Assembly: GCF_016429155.1 (NCBI RefSeq)
Contig: NZ_JAELUC010000012.1
Coordinates: forward strand, 1-63,494
Length of the DNA: 63,494 nucleotides
Reading direction: 5' to 3'
Source: Pedobacter sp. ASV12
Lineage (GTDB): Bacteria; Bacteroidota; Bacteroidia; Sphingobacteriales; Sphingobacteriaceae
Part shown: positions 1 to 7,831 of the stretch, in pieces
Position numbering within the stretch: the first letter of the stretch is position 1
How the letters are laid out: each line of letters begins with the position of its first letter
Notes under the pieces: model-generated
Told to the model about the DNA's origin: nothing
The model's database searches: none
Seen by the model: the letters and a program-made list of their open reading frames with translations, nothing else
Translations under genes and position numbers: made by a program

Positions 1-4
1 TACT

Positions 5-38
5 GTCTCGTGGGCTCGGAGATGTGTATAAGAGACAG
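5..38 (+). other. Nextera sequencing adapter left at contig end
   Basis: These 34 bases match the Illumina Nextera read-2 transposase adapter. The last 19 (20-38, AGATGTGTATAAGAGACAG) are the Tn5 mosaic end. This is library DNA, not genome. The genomic sequence starts at about base 39, and the gene running into it is cut here. Bases 1-4 are also suspect. Confidence 0.97.
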
Positions 39-39
39 G

Positions 40-156
40 GCCGATCCAGAACATGTTAATGCCAGGAGAAAATCCGTTGGCCTCGAACCCATAGAGGAAT
101 ACTATGAAAAAACAGCGGCGTTTTTAGGCTGGAAAAGACCCCAATCGAAGAACTAG
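40..156 (+). CDS. C-terminal fragment of an unidentified protein
   Basis: An open frame runs from the adapter junction to a TAG at 154-156 and gives about 38 residues ending GWKRPQSKN. It is rich in charged residues (a GLEPIEEYYEKTAAFLGWKR stretch) and reads like a real C-terminus rather than chance sequence. The 5' part is lost at the contig end. I do not recognise the family from this piece. The next gene starts 53 bases downstream on the same strand. Confidence 0.5.
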   Translation, partial: ADPEHVNARRKSVGLEPIEEYYEKTAAFLGWKRPQSKN

Positions 157-209
157 CCTCAAAAAACAAACTTTTGCAGGTTGCTTTTGTTTTTCTGATA
201 AAGATAATC

Positions 210-407
210 ATGTCTAAAAAGAAAGAAATATCACCAGCAACAGTTGCACCTAGGGATGGTTTAGACAACACAGGTACCCAAGGCTATGATTCGTTGAGCA
301 ACGACGCATTTACCGGTAGTTCTAAAAAGTCTGCCAAACATCCAAACGATAGCGATAGTGGAACGGGCAGTTCTTCAAAAGATTTTCATGAAAACGAAGA
401 ACAATAA
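210..407 (+). CDS. Small hydrophilic hypothetical protein
   Basis: The ATG at 210 gives a 65-residue protein starting MSKKKEISP. An in-frame start at 174 would add 12 mostly hydrophobic residues, but the A-rich stretch just before 210 suits a Bacteroidota start better. The protein is Ser/Asp/Gly/Lys-rich, with no cysteine, no membrane segment and low complexity (GSSKKSAKHPNDSDSGTGSS), so it is probably disordered and cytoplasmic. I do not recognise a family. It ends 36 bases before the polyphosphate kinase gene and may be co-transcribed with it. Confidence 0.5.
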   Translation: MSKKKEISPATVAPRDGLDNTGTQGYDSLSNDAFTGSSKKSAKHPNDSDSGTGSSSKDFHENEEQ

Positions 408-443
408 ATTTTGCTTTATATTTAAAGCTAAAATGCAATACTT

Positions 444-1325
444 ATGAAAATCGACATCAAAAAATACCAGGCCTCTACCCAAAAGAAATTCAAGCTTAAG
501 GATTTTGGTACCAGTTACCACGGCGATCTGGATAAGGAAAAAGGGAAACTAGAGCTGGAAAAAGCCAAGTTGCAATTGAGCAACTACCAAGAAAAACTGT
601 ATGCCTCGGGCCAACAATCGGTTTTGATTATTTTTCAGGCCATGGATGCCGCGGGTAAGGATAGCGCCATTGAACATGTGATGTCTGGTCTCAATCCCCA
701 AGGCTGCCAGGTATACAGTTTTAAAACGCCGAGCAGCGAAGAATACCGTCACGATTTTTTATGGCGACATTATAAGGCATTGCCAGAAAAAGGAAAAATA
801 GGCATACACAACCGTTCGCACTACGAAAACGTGTTGGTATGCAAGGTGCATCCCGAATATGTGTTGAGCGAAAACATCCCAGGTTATACCAACATAAAGC
901 AAATGGATGCCAAGTTTTGGAAAAGCAGGTACGAAAACATCCGCAATTTTGAAAAACAGCTGACCGATAATGGAACTGTCATTTTGAAGTTTTTTTTGAA
1001 CGTATCAAAGGAAGAACAAAAACAGCGTTTTCTGGATCGCATTGAAGATCCAACCAAAAACTGGAAGTTTGCCGCAGGCGATTTAAAAGAAAGGGCGCTG
1101 TGGAAGCAATACATGGAGGCTTACGAAGAAGCTATCCAGGAAACCTCTACGGCCAATGCGCCCTGGTTTGTGGTGCCTGCCGACAAAAAATGGTATACCC
1201 GATTGGTCATTAGTCAGGTAATTGCCGAAACACTGGAGAAATTGAATCTCAAATATCCTGTATTGCCCAAAGAAGAAGCCGATCAGTTGCAAGTGTTAAA
1301 GCAGCAACTGTTAGACGAAGAATAA
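444..1325 (+). CDS. ppk2: Polyphosphate kinase 2 family protein
   Basis: PPK2 enzymes transfer phosphate between polyphosphate and nucleoside mono- or diphosphates in the cytoplasm. The 293-residue length fits single-domain PPK2. A Walker A-like loop, MDAAGKDSAIEHV, lies at about residues 67-79. The second phosphate-binding segment, HNRSHYENVLV (about 122-132), corresponds to the family's NRSxYE/D motif. The lid region is around residues 175-200 (QRFLDRIEDPTKNWKF). There is no second domain. The class (ADP- or AMP-phosphorylating) cannot be fixed by eye. The gene stands alone apart from the small gene upstream and is followed by a cobalamin riboswitch belonging to the next gene. Confidence 0.9.
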   Translation: MKIDIKKYQASTQKKFKLKDFGTSYHGDLDKEKGKLELEKAKLQLSNYQEKLYASGQQSVLIIFQAMDAAGKDSAIEHVMSGLNPQGCQVYSFKTPSSEEYRHDFLWRHYKALPEKGKIGIHNRSHYENVLVCKVHPEYVLSENIPGYTNIKQMDAKFWKSRYENIRNFEKQLTDNGTVILKFFLNVSKEEQKQRFLDRIEDPTKNWKFAAGDLKERALWKQYMEAYEEAIQETSTANAPWFVVPADKKWYTRLVISQVIAETLEKLNLKYPVLPKEEADQLQVLKQQLLDEE

Positions 1326-1444
1326 GAACCTGAAACGCTTCTCGGGTAAATCAATAGGTGAGCATTCTTCGCGTAACCTGAATTTTAATGAGCAGCCCTA
1401 TTCAAAATAAACTGCCGTCTTTTTTTAATCAATCAGAAATAACT

Positions 1445-1452
1445 TACCTTTG
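1445..1452 (+). promoter_or_regulatory. -7 element of the first cobalamin leader
   Basis: TACCTTTG matches the Bacteroidota -7 consensus TAnnTTTG. The -33 position holds TTT rather than TTG. The element sits just before the riboswitch, and the following GCATCGCTTTT is the same as after the -7 box of the second leader at 5513-5520. The transcript would therefore begin almost at the aptamer. Confidence 0.5.
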
Positions 1453-1458
1453 CATCGC

Positions 1459-1656
1459 TTTTAGGTTCCTGGTCTTCGGATTGGGATTAAAAGGGAATAC
1501 GGTGTAAATCCGTAACTGTCCCGCAGCTGTAAGCTCCATAATGGTTTTCAAATCTTGGCCACTTTTTCAATTGGAAATGGGAAGGCCGAAAACCGGGAGC
1601 AAGTCAGAAGACCTGCCTACGAGTAAATAATTCATAGCTTTCGGGGATTGGAGCTA
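1459..1656 (+). promoter_or_regulatory. Adenosylcobalamin riboswitch 1
   Basis: The leader carries the conserved cobalamin aptamer core, including GGGAATACGGTGTAAATCC and the B12 box AGTCAGAAGACCTGCC (1602-1617). A hairpin follows: TAGCTT (1635-1640), loop TCGGGGATTG (1641-1650), GAGCTA (1651-1656). Its loop CGGGG can pair with UCCCG of the L5 loop (1519-1523), as in the L5-L13 kissing loop known from this class. Ligand binding is expected to repress the receptor gene 55 bases downstream. There is no poly-U terminator hairpin, so control is probably translational. Confidence 0.95.
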
Positions 1657-1710
1657 GGAATGGGACTAATTTATTTTATACCTCATTTCTTTCGTTGATT
1701 CTGTAGCTGT

Positions 1711-3603
1711 GTGTACAAAAAACTCACTACATTGAACAAAACAATCAAATGCATTGCAGCAGGTCTGGGACTTGCGCAATTGGTGCTAATGGGCGGCCAA
1801 ACAAAAGCCCAAGAGGTACAGTCGTTAAACGAAGTAGTTATAGCTGCTACCAAAAACAATCAAAAACAGGCACAAACGGGTAAGGTGGTTAGCGTTATTA
1901 CCAGAGAAGAACTGGAGCGAAGCGCGGGCAGAAACCTGGCCGAATTATTGAACCAGCAGGCGGGAATTAACGTGGTTGGTGCCGGCAGCAACTATGGTAA
2001 GGACAAAAGCGTATTTTTTAGGGGTGCCGGAAGTGCTTATGCCGTAATTTTGGTAGATGGTATTCCGGTAACCGATCCGTCGGGTACCGGTGGCGCCTTT
2101 GACCTGCGCATGTTTGCTATTGATCAGATAGACCATATCGAAATTTTAAGAGGTGGACAGTCTACTTTGTATGGTTCTGATGCCGTGGCAGGGGTAATCA
2201 ACATCATTACCAAAAAAACAGGTACCAAAGGCAATAATGTCTATGGCGTTGCCAGCGCCGGAAGCTACAACTCTTATAAGGGAACGATTGGCTTGAGCAG
2301 CAAGGTAGATGCTTTTACCTATAATGTAAGCTATAGCCACTTCAAAACCGATGGTATTTCTGAAGCTGCCAATCCGGAAGGCAATACGCAGGTGTTTGAC
2401 AAAGATGGCGTGAAGCAAGATGCCTTGAACGCCAACTTCTCTTTACAGTTAGACAAGCGTTTGAGCATTAATCCATTCCTGCGTTATTTTTACGGCAAAT
2501 TTAATTACGATGCCGGACCTTTTGCCGATGCCAACAACACTTCAACAGTTAAGCACTTTAATGGTGGCTTAAATGCACAATATCAGTTGGATAAAGGCAA
2601 AATTACCTTGAACTACAGCTACGAGAATACAGGTCGTGTTTATAAAAGCAGCTTTCCTGGCCAATATCAAGGCCGTATGAACTTGGTGGATTTGTTCTAT
2701 AACCAAAATTTAGGCGAAAAGGTAAACCTATTGGTGGGTTTAGATAACAGATCAACCGATGTTACTTATTATGGTAATGTATTGAAAAGACCCAACACCA
2801 ATCTGTTCAGCACTTATGGCTCTTTGTTTTTGCATGATTTGAGCATTTTTAACCTAGAAGTAGGCGGCCGTTACAACAAACACAACAAATACGGCGAAAA
2901 CTATACCTATGCGGTTACGCCTAGCTTGAACATCATAAAGGAAGTAAAATTATTCGGAACGGTTTCGTCGGCCTTCAGGGCGCCAACCTTGGATATGCTT
3001 TTTGGCCAATATGGTGCCAACCTGAACCTCAAGCCCGAAAAAGCAACAAACTATGAAGCGGGTGCCAGCTTTAATTTCTTAAAGGAAAAAATAAGCCTGC
3101 GTGCAGTGGCCTTTAAGCGCGATATGACTGATGCCATTAATTATGGTGCTACTGGCTATATTAATCAAGACAAGCAAAAGGATAGGGGTTTTGAAATTGA
3201 GCCTGGCGTTACCTTTAGCAAGTTTACCGTAAAAGGTTATTATGCCTATGTGGAAGGCAAACAGACTTCGGGCAATACGGTAACCGATTTCTTGTTGCGC
3301 AGACCTAAAAATACTTATGGTGTCAACGCTGGCGTACAAGCTACCAAAGAGCTGTATTTGAGCGCCAATTATAAGTTTACCGGTCAGCGTGTAGACAGCG
3401 ACTTTAGTTCTTATCCTTCGGTAAACAAGATGTTGGGTTCATACCGATTATTGGATTTCTATGCAGAATATGCCTTGGCCAAAAAACGCATCAAGATTTT
3501 TGCCGATCTGAAAAACCTAACCGACGAGAAATACGCCGAAATTATTGGCTATAGCACCATGGGCTTTAACATGAATGCCGGTGTAAGTTTTAATTTTAAA
3601 TAA
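1711..3603 (+). CDS. btuB: TonB-dependent vitamin B12 receptor, BtuB-like
   Basis: This is an outer-membrane beta-barrel with an N-terminal plug, energised by TonB/ExbBD, and its riboswitch marks it as a cobalamin transporter. The signal peptide ends near TKAQ. The plug follows (NEVVIAATKN, VSVITREELERSAGRN, ILVDGIPV, IEILRGGQSTLYGSDAVAGVINIIT), then about 450 residues of barrel ending in the typical aromatic strand (MNAGVSFNFK). At 630 residues it is close to E. coli BtuB in size and plug sequence. The start is uncertain: GTG at 1711 is the longest, but TTG at 1732 (MNKTIKCIAAG) also gives a good signal peptide and sits where the second leader places its ATG, just after a CTCAC element. Confidence 0.9.
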   Translation: MYKKLTTLNKTIKCIAAGLGLAQLVLMGGQTKAQEVQSLNEVVIAATKNNQKQAQTGKVVSVITREELERSAGRNLAELLNQQAGINVVGAGSNYGKDKSVFFRGAGSAYAVILVDGIPVTDPSGTGGAFDLRMFAIDQIDHIEILRGGQSTLYGSDAVAGVINIITKKTGTKGNNVYGVASAGSYNSYKGTIGLSSKVDAFTYNVSYSHFKTDGISEAANPEGNTQVFDKDGVKQDALNANFSLQLDKRLSINPFLRYFYGKFNYDAGPFADANNTSTVKHFNGGLNAQYQLDKGKITLNYSYENTGRVYKSSFPGQYQGRMNLVDLFYNQNLGEKVNLLVGLDNRSTDVTYYGNVLKRPNTNLFSTYGSLFLHDLSIFNLEVGGRYNKHNKYGENYTYAVTPSLNIIKEVKLFGTVSSAFRAPTLDMLFGQYGANLNLKPEKATNYEAGASFNFLKEKISLRAVAFKRDMTDAINYGATGYINQDKQKDRGFEIEPGVTFSKFTVKGYYAYVEGKQTSGNTVTDFLLRRPKNTYGVNAGVQATKELYLSANYKFTGQRVDSDFSSYPSVNKMLGSYRLLDFYAEYALAKKRIKIFADLKNLTDEKYAEIIGYSTMGFNMNAGVSFNFK

Positions 3604-3649
3604 AATAGCAGTACCGTTAGGCTGGGCTCTGGCCAAAGCAGATCAATTA

Positions 3650-3685
3650 AAAACGCCATGTAAATTAATTACGTGGCGTTTTTTA
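3650..3685. terminator. Bidirectional intrinsic terminator
   Basis: AAAACGCCATGTAA pairs with TTACGTGGCGTTTT across an ATTAA loop, giving a 14-bp stem with one G-T pair. T runs on both strands allow it to end btuB on the plus strand and the small peptide gene on the minus strand. Confidence 0.9.
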
Positions 3686-3756
3686 GTTAAATTGATTACG
3701 AATGAAGAGCAGGGTTTAGGCCATCGGGCCTTATCCTGTTCAATCTTTAGCGTTAA

Positions 3757-3978
3757 CTATGCTTCCCAATCGCATCGCGAATAATACCTGTATTCTTCAT
3801 AATTAGGGCAGAACGGTTCCACAGAGGGGCATTCCTTCAAAATACAATTGCCTCCCGGAGGACAGCCTGCACCTGGTCCATAAGGGTCGTAAAGACAAGT
3901 GCTAAAACAAGCTTCGCATGAAAAAAGGCCACCCGTAACCTGTTTCATCTCATTTCTAGATAAAGTTTTTCCGATCAT
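3757..3978 (-). CDS. Cys-rich peptide with double-glycine leader
   Basis: This is a 73-residue precursor-like peptide. The leader MIGKTLSRNEMKQVTGG matches the LSxxEMKxVxGG pattern of Bacteroidota natural-product/bacteriocin-like precursors, which C39-peptidase exporters cut after GG. The predicted 56-residue core has eight cysteines (pattern SCEACFSTC...GCPPGGNC...EC...FC...RC) and is rich in Pro, Gly and Tyr. The even Cys count suggests four disulfides or cysteine-based modification. No modifying enzyme or C39 ABC exporter lies nearby, so processing would act in trans. It has its own promoter (4024-4054) and shares the terminator at 3650-3685. Activity is unknown; signalling, antibacterial and structural roles are all possible. 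Confidence 0.75.
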   Translation of the reverse strand: MIGKTLSRNEMKQVTGGLFSCEACFSTCLYDPYGPGAGCPPGGNCILKECPSVEPFCPNYEEYRYYSRCDWEA

Positions 3979-4023
3979 AACTTTTGCGATTTAAAATTTG
4001 GTTGATTAATTGGTTAGTTAACT

Positions 4024-4054
4024 CTAATATACTAAATCACAGGTTATTATACAA
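4024..4054 (-). promoter_or_regulatory. Promoter of the double-glycine peptide gene
   Basis: On the minus strand, TTG (complement of 4052-4054) is followed after exactly 20 bases by TATATTAG (complement of 4024-4031), one mismatch from TAnnTTTG. The spacing is that of Bacteroidota housekeeping promoters. It leaves a leader of roughly 40 bases before the ATG at 3978 and makes the peptide gene a separate transcription unit from the serine hydrolase. Confidence 0.5.
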
Positions 4055-4071
4055 AATAAGATATCATAGTG

Positions 4072-5328
4072 TTATTTGTTGCCATAGTCCATTTTATAAC
4101 GGCTGAGGTTGGGCAGGTGCTTTTTGCTACGGTTCAGTTCGTACTCATAAATGGTTCGGCCCAGGTTTTTCATAAAAGGGTAGCACACGGTTTCGTACTC
4201 GTATTTGCTGTCGTTGTAAATACCATCTTCGTTTGATTGGACAACTGCCGTCAAGAAAAACTCAATCTTGTTCTTGAAATCTACGAAGTACGAATTGTCG
4301 ATAATGTAGCCGTAGCTATCGCCGTATTTATTGAAAATCCTGATGTTTGGATCAAGTTCGACGTTTTTCTCCCGTCCATAATATAGCATCTTGGCATAAG
4401 TAGGCCAAAATGAGTTCGGGTCGTATTTGGGGTAATCACTTTCTGTGGGCAGCTTGCTCATGTAGGTATAAATGAGCTGGTAGTCGGCCGGCGTGAGGTT
4501 AAACCTTTCTCTGGCCGGAAATGCTTCGGGCATCATCAGGCGTTTCAGCAACATTTGCTGGTCGCCAACTGTAAATACGTTTTTGTTGGCAAAACTATAG
4601 GGTTCATTGACCAGCTGTTCGTTGCTGTCGATATAACCTTTGCCCACCAGCAGGTTGGTTAAGGTGAGGGGATAATCTTTATCATCGTATTGGGCATCCT
4701 GATGGTAAACCAGTTTTCCATCCTTGTAAAAATCGATAGGGTTGGTATGTCTGGCCTGTTCGCCACCGTCGCCAATAGCCAGCCTGTTTAAGATCCGGCT
4801 GTGGTTCATGCCGTATTTGCTAAGTTTAGCATTGATTTCGGCCCTGCCAATAAATTCGAACAAACGATTAAAAGCGTCGTTGTCACTGGTGAGGAGAATT
4901 TTTTTGACGTAATGCGTTATAGAAGGCTTGCCGTTGGGGGCGCTTTCGTCTTTCAGTACTTTGGTTTGCCCTTTAAAGTTGCTGTCGGTTAACATGGTCA
5001 AATCGGCATTCATGCCTTTGCTTTTCAGGGTGTTTACCTTTTCGAGCGCAAAAACCACGGCTGCCAGCTTAACGGTACTGGCCGGATAAAAATATCGTTG
5101 CGGATTGTAGTTGTAACTGAAAGTCTTAAAACTTGGCTTGTTATGCTGATCGCGGTTAACCTGGGTATAGATTACCTGTACTTCGTTTTTGTTGGGATGG
5201 TTTAATACACCTGAAAAGAGTTCAGGCTTGCTTTGCATGAGCTTTGCCAAGAACAGGGTGTCGGTTTGTTGGGCCATGGCTTGGATGCTGATGATCAATA
5301 ATAAAAAAAGGGATGATAGGCTACGCAT
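4072..5328 (-). CDS. Serine hydrolase, class A beta-lactamase fold
   Basis: This is a 418-residue secreted protein with a clear signal peptide (cleavage near QAMAQ, residue 20). Class A-type motifs are present: S84-T-V-K87 within YPASTVKLAA, and S148-D-N150 within LLTSDNDAFNRL. The usual C-terminal KTG is not obvious; NKYGDSYGYI is at the expected place. With about 130 more residues than a resistance enzyme and no clear KTG, I expect a periplasmic serine hydrolase or peptidoglycan-related enzyme rather than a proven beta-lactamase. It is monocistronic. Confidence 0.8.
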   Translation of the reverse strand: MRSLSSLFLLLIISIQAMAQQTDTLFLAKLMQSKPELFSGVLNHPNKNEVQVIYTQVNRDQHNKPSFKTFSYNYNPQRYFYPASTVKLAAVVFALEKVNTLKSKGMNADLTMLTDSNFKGQTKVLKDESAPNGKPSITHYVKKILLTSDNDAFNRLFEFIGRAEINAKLSKYGMNHSRILNRLAIGDGGEQARHTNPIDFYKDGKLVYHQDAQYDDKDYPLTLTNLLVGKGYIDSNEQLVNEPYSFANKNVFTVGDQQMLLKRLMMPEAFPARERFNLTPADYQLIYTYMSKLPTESDYPKYDPNSFWPTYAKMLYYGREKNVELDPNIRIFNKYGDSYGYIIDNSYFVDFKNKIEFFLTAVVQSNEDGIYNDSKYEYETVCYPFMKNLGRTIYEYELNRSKKHLPNLSRYKMDYGNK

Positions 5329-5490
5329 TGGCTTATTTTTAAGTTTAAAGATAGGGTTTTAGAACCAATTGCAAAATTGACGAAGCTGTAAAGCGATAGT
5401 TGGCTACAGCTTATGATAAAAGAGGGGTATTTCTTCCTGGTCGAAGAAGAAGATCAACAAGGGCTTCGTAGCGCTTCTTTCTACATTTTT

Positions 5491-5520
5491 TTGCATTCCT
5501 GCCTGTTTTGGCTATATTTG
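5491..5520 (+). promoter_or_regulatory. Promoter of the B12 uptake operon
   Basis: TTG (5491-5493), a 19-base spacer and TATATTTG (5513-5520) form an excellent Bacteroidota -33/-7 promoter. Transcription would begin at about 5525, directly at the riboswitch, so all transcripts of the operon should carry the aptamer. Confidence 0.75.
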
Positions 5521-5524
5521 CATC

Positions 5525-5725
5525 GCTTTTGGTTCCCGATTTTCGGATTGGGATTAAAAGGGAATACGGTGTAAATCCGTAACTGTCCCGCAGCTGTAAG
5601 CTCTGTAACGGTTTTCAAATCTTGGCCACTTTTTCAATCCAGAAAGGGGAAGGCCGAAAACCGGGAGCAAGTCAGAAGACCTGCCTTTAGCATTATGATT
5701 TCATAGCTTTCGGGGATTGAAGCTA
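5525..5725 (+). promoter_or_regulatory. Adenosylcobalamin riboswitch 2
   Basis: This leader is nearly identical to the one at 1459-1656 through the core and B12 box (AGTCAGAAGACCTGCC near 5670-5685). Several differences keep pairing: the CCAT/ATGG stem of the first copy is CTGT/ACGG here, and the downstream hairpin is TAGCTT (5704-5709) / AAGCTA (5720-5725) instead of a G-U closed stem. The loop TCGGGGATTG is unchanged and can kiss UCCCG (5586-5590). It controls the receptor gene at 5792 and, by polarity, the following lipoprotein genes. Confidence 0.95.
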
Positions 5726-5791
5726 GGAGTAAATGCTTGTTGATACATGCTCCTTCATTTCTGTTTGCTGTGGGTTTAACTCACAACAAAA

Positions 5792-7831
5792 ATGACAAAA
5801 AAGAAATTGGCCTTTTTTGAAGGCTATGTTGCTTTTATTGGTGTCGCCGTAGTGGGAATGCTCTGCGCATTCGAAGGCGTTGCCTTTGCCCAAAACACTG
5901 ATACCTTGGGCAAGGTAAACCAATTGCAAGAAGTAAAAATAAACGAATACCGTGTAAGCCGACAAAGCCTGTCGCCGGCTCCGCTACAGATTTTAACCGG
6001 CCCAGACCTCCAACGAATCAACAGTTTGTCGGTTGCCGATGCCATCAGGTACTTTTCGGGTGTGCAGCTCAAAGACTATGGTGGCATTGGCGGACTTAAA
6101 ACCATTAATGTACGGAGCATGGGCAGCAACCATACTGCTGTTTTTTACGATGGCATTCAATTGGGCAATGCACAGAACGGCCAGGTAGACTTAGGCAAAT
6201 ACTCGCTCGATAACCTGGAAGAGATAGCCCTGGTTAGCGGCCAGAGCGACGAGCAGCTGCAACCGGCCAAAAGTTATGCTTCGGCCAGTGCCATCTACCT
6301 CAAAACCCGCATTCCTGCTTTTGATGATAAAAAATACAACCTCACAGCTAATTTTAAAACCGGCGATTTTGGTCTCCTCAACCCGGCATTTGTGTACCAG
6401 CATCAAATCAGCAGGCATCTTTCGGCCAGTGTAAGCAGCGAATACATCAAAGCCAACGGAAAATATAAGTTCAGGTATACCAATGGTGTTTACGACACCA
6501 CGGCGGTACGAAACAATGGCGATGTTAACCGGTTCAGGCTCGAAACGGCTTGGTTTGGCCAATTGAACAAACAAGGCAAATGGCACGCACAGGTTTATTC
6601 CTTCTTGTCAGACAGAGGTTTGCCGGGTGCTATAGTAGCGAACAAATTCAATTACGACCAACGTATTTGGGACAGGAATATCTTTGTGCAAGGCAACTTG
6701 ACACAAAAATTTGGAGAGCGCCTTGCTGTGCTGATCAACACCAAGCTCGCTTACGATTATACCCGTTTTCTCGATCCGGAATACATCACGCTTAACGGTT
6801 TTCTCGACAATCGTTTTCACGAAAGGGAAGCTTATGTTGCTGTATCGGCCAATTACAGGTTAACCGATAGGTGGCAGGTGTCTTTCGCTTCCGATTATCA
6901 GTACCAAGACCTCAAGGCCAATCTTTACCGCTTTGCCTATCCGCGCCGAAACACCTTCTTAAACGTGCTCAGCTCCTCGGTCAAACTGTCGAGGTTCGAA
7001 GTACAAGCCAACTTGTTGAGCAGCACGGTAAACGACGAGGTAAACGCCTACAGTTCGGCCGGAAACAAGCAGGTTTTTAGCCCAGCAGTGTTGTTTTCGT
7101 GGAAGATTTTTGAAGAATCTAATTTCAGGCTGAGGGGTTTTTACAAGGATATTTTTAGGATGCCTACCTTCAACGATCTCTATTATACTTTTATTGGCAA
7201 CACCTTGCTCAAACCCGAGTTTGCCCAGCAATACGATTTGGGCTTTACTTATCAGAACTCCTTTAAAAAACAGCAGCTCACTTTTGTAGAGGTCCAGGCC
7301 GATTTTTACTACAACCAGGTTAAGGACAAGATTATTGCGCAACCAGGAGCTAATCTGATCCGCTGGATTATGTACAATTTGGGCAGGGTGGATATCAAAG
7401 GTGCAGAGCTGAACCTTAAAACCGGTTGGAATTTGGGAAAAGAACTCGCCCTTGGCACAGCCATCAACTACACCTTTCAGCAGGCTATGGATATAACCGA
7501 CCCCTCTGACGAAAACTATAGGCAACAGATTCCTTACATCCCTAAGCACAGCGGCTCTTTCCTGGCCAAAATCGACTACCGCAACTGGCGAGCCAATTAC
7601 AGTTTCATTTATACCGGTTATCGCTATAACCAAAAAGCCAATATCATTTACAATTATATGGAGCCTTGGTATACACACGACCTGGCTTTGGGCTATGGGT
7701 TTAAGCTCAAACAGGCCAGCTTTAACCTCAATGCAGAAGTAAATAACCTGCTCAACCAGTATTATGATGTTATTCCAAACTTTCCGATGCCCGGAAGGAA
7801 TTACCGTTTAACCCTAAACTTTAAGCTATGA
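5792..7831 (+). CDS. btuB: TonB-dependent receptor, cobalamin type
   Basis: This is a 679-residue outer-membrane receptor and the first gene after the second cobalamin riboswitch. It has an N-terminal signal peptide (about 33 residues, ending FAQN), a plug domain (SLSVADAIRYFSGVQLKDYG, INVRSMGSNHTAVFYDGIQL) and a barrel ending RNYRLTLNFKL. It is only distantly similar to the receptor at 1711, so the two probably differ in corrinoid preference or lipoprotein partner. Its stop overlaps the next start by four bases (ATGA), indicating translational coupling to the BtuG-like lipoprotein. Confidence 0.9.
   Translation: MTKKKLAFFEGYVAFIGVAVVGMLCAFEGVAFAQNTDTLGKVNQLQEVKINEYRVSRQSLSPAPLQILTGPDLQRINSLSVADAIRYFSGVQLKDYGGIGGLKTINVRSMGSNHTAVFYDGIQLGNAQNGQVDLGKYSLDNLEEIALVSGQSDEQLQPAKSYASASAIYLKTRIPAFDDKKYNLTANFKTGDFGLLNPAFVYQHQISRHLSASVSSEYIKANGKYKFRYTNGVYDTTAVRNNGDVNRFRLETAWFGQLNKQGKWHAQVYSFLSDRGLPGAIVANKFNYDQRIWDRNIFVQGNLTQKFGERLAVLINTKLAYDYTRFLDPEYITLNGFLDNRFHEREAYVAVSANYRLTDRWQVSFASDYQYQDLKANLYRFAYPRRNTFLNVLSSSVKLSRFEVQANLLSSTVNDEVNAYSSAGNKQVFSPAVLFSWKIFEESNFRLRGFYKDIFRMPTFNDLYYTFIGNTLLKPEFAQQYDLGFTYQNSFKKQQLTFVEVQADFYYNQVKDKIIAQPGANLIRWIMYNLGRVDIKGAELNLKTGWNLGKELALGTAINYTFQQAMDITDPSDENYRQQIPYIPKHSGSFLAKIDYRNWRANYSFIYTGYRYNQKANIIYNYMEPWYTHDLALGYGFKLKQASFNLNAEVNNLLNQYYDVIPNFPMPGRNYRLTLNFKL

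Noticed and set aside
4072..5328. Annotated antibiotic-resistance beta-lactamase
   Set aside because: SxxK and SDN are present, but no clear KTG, and unusual length; the general serine-hydrolase call is safer.
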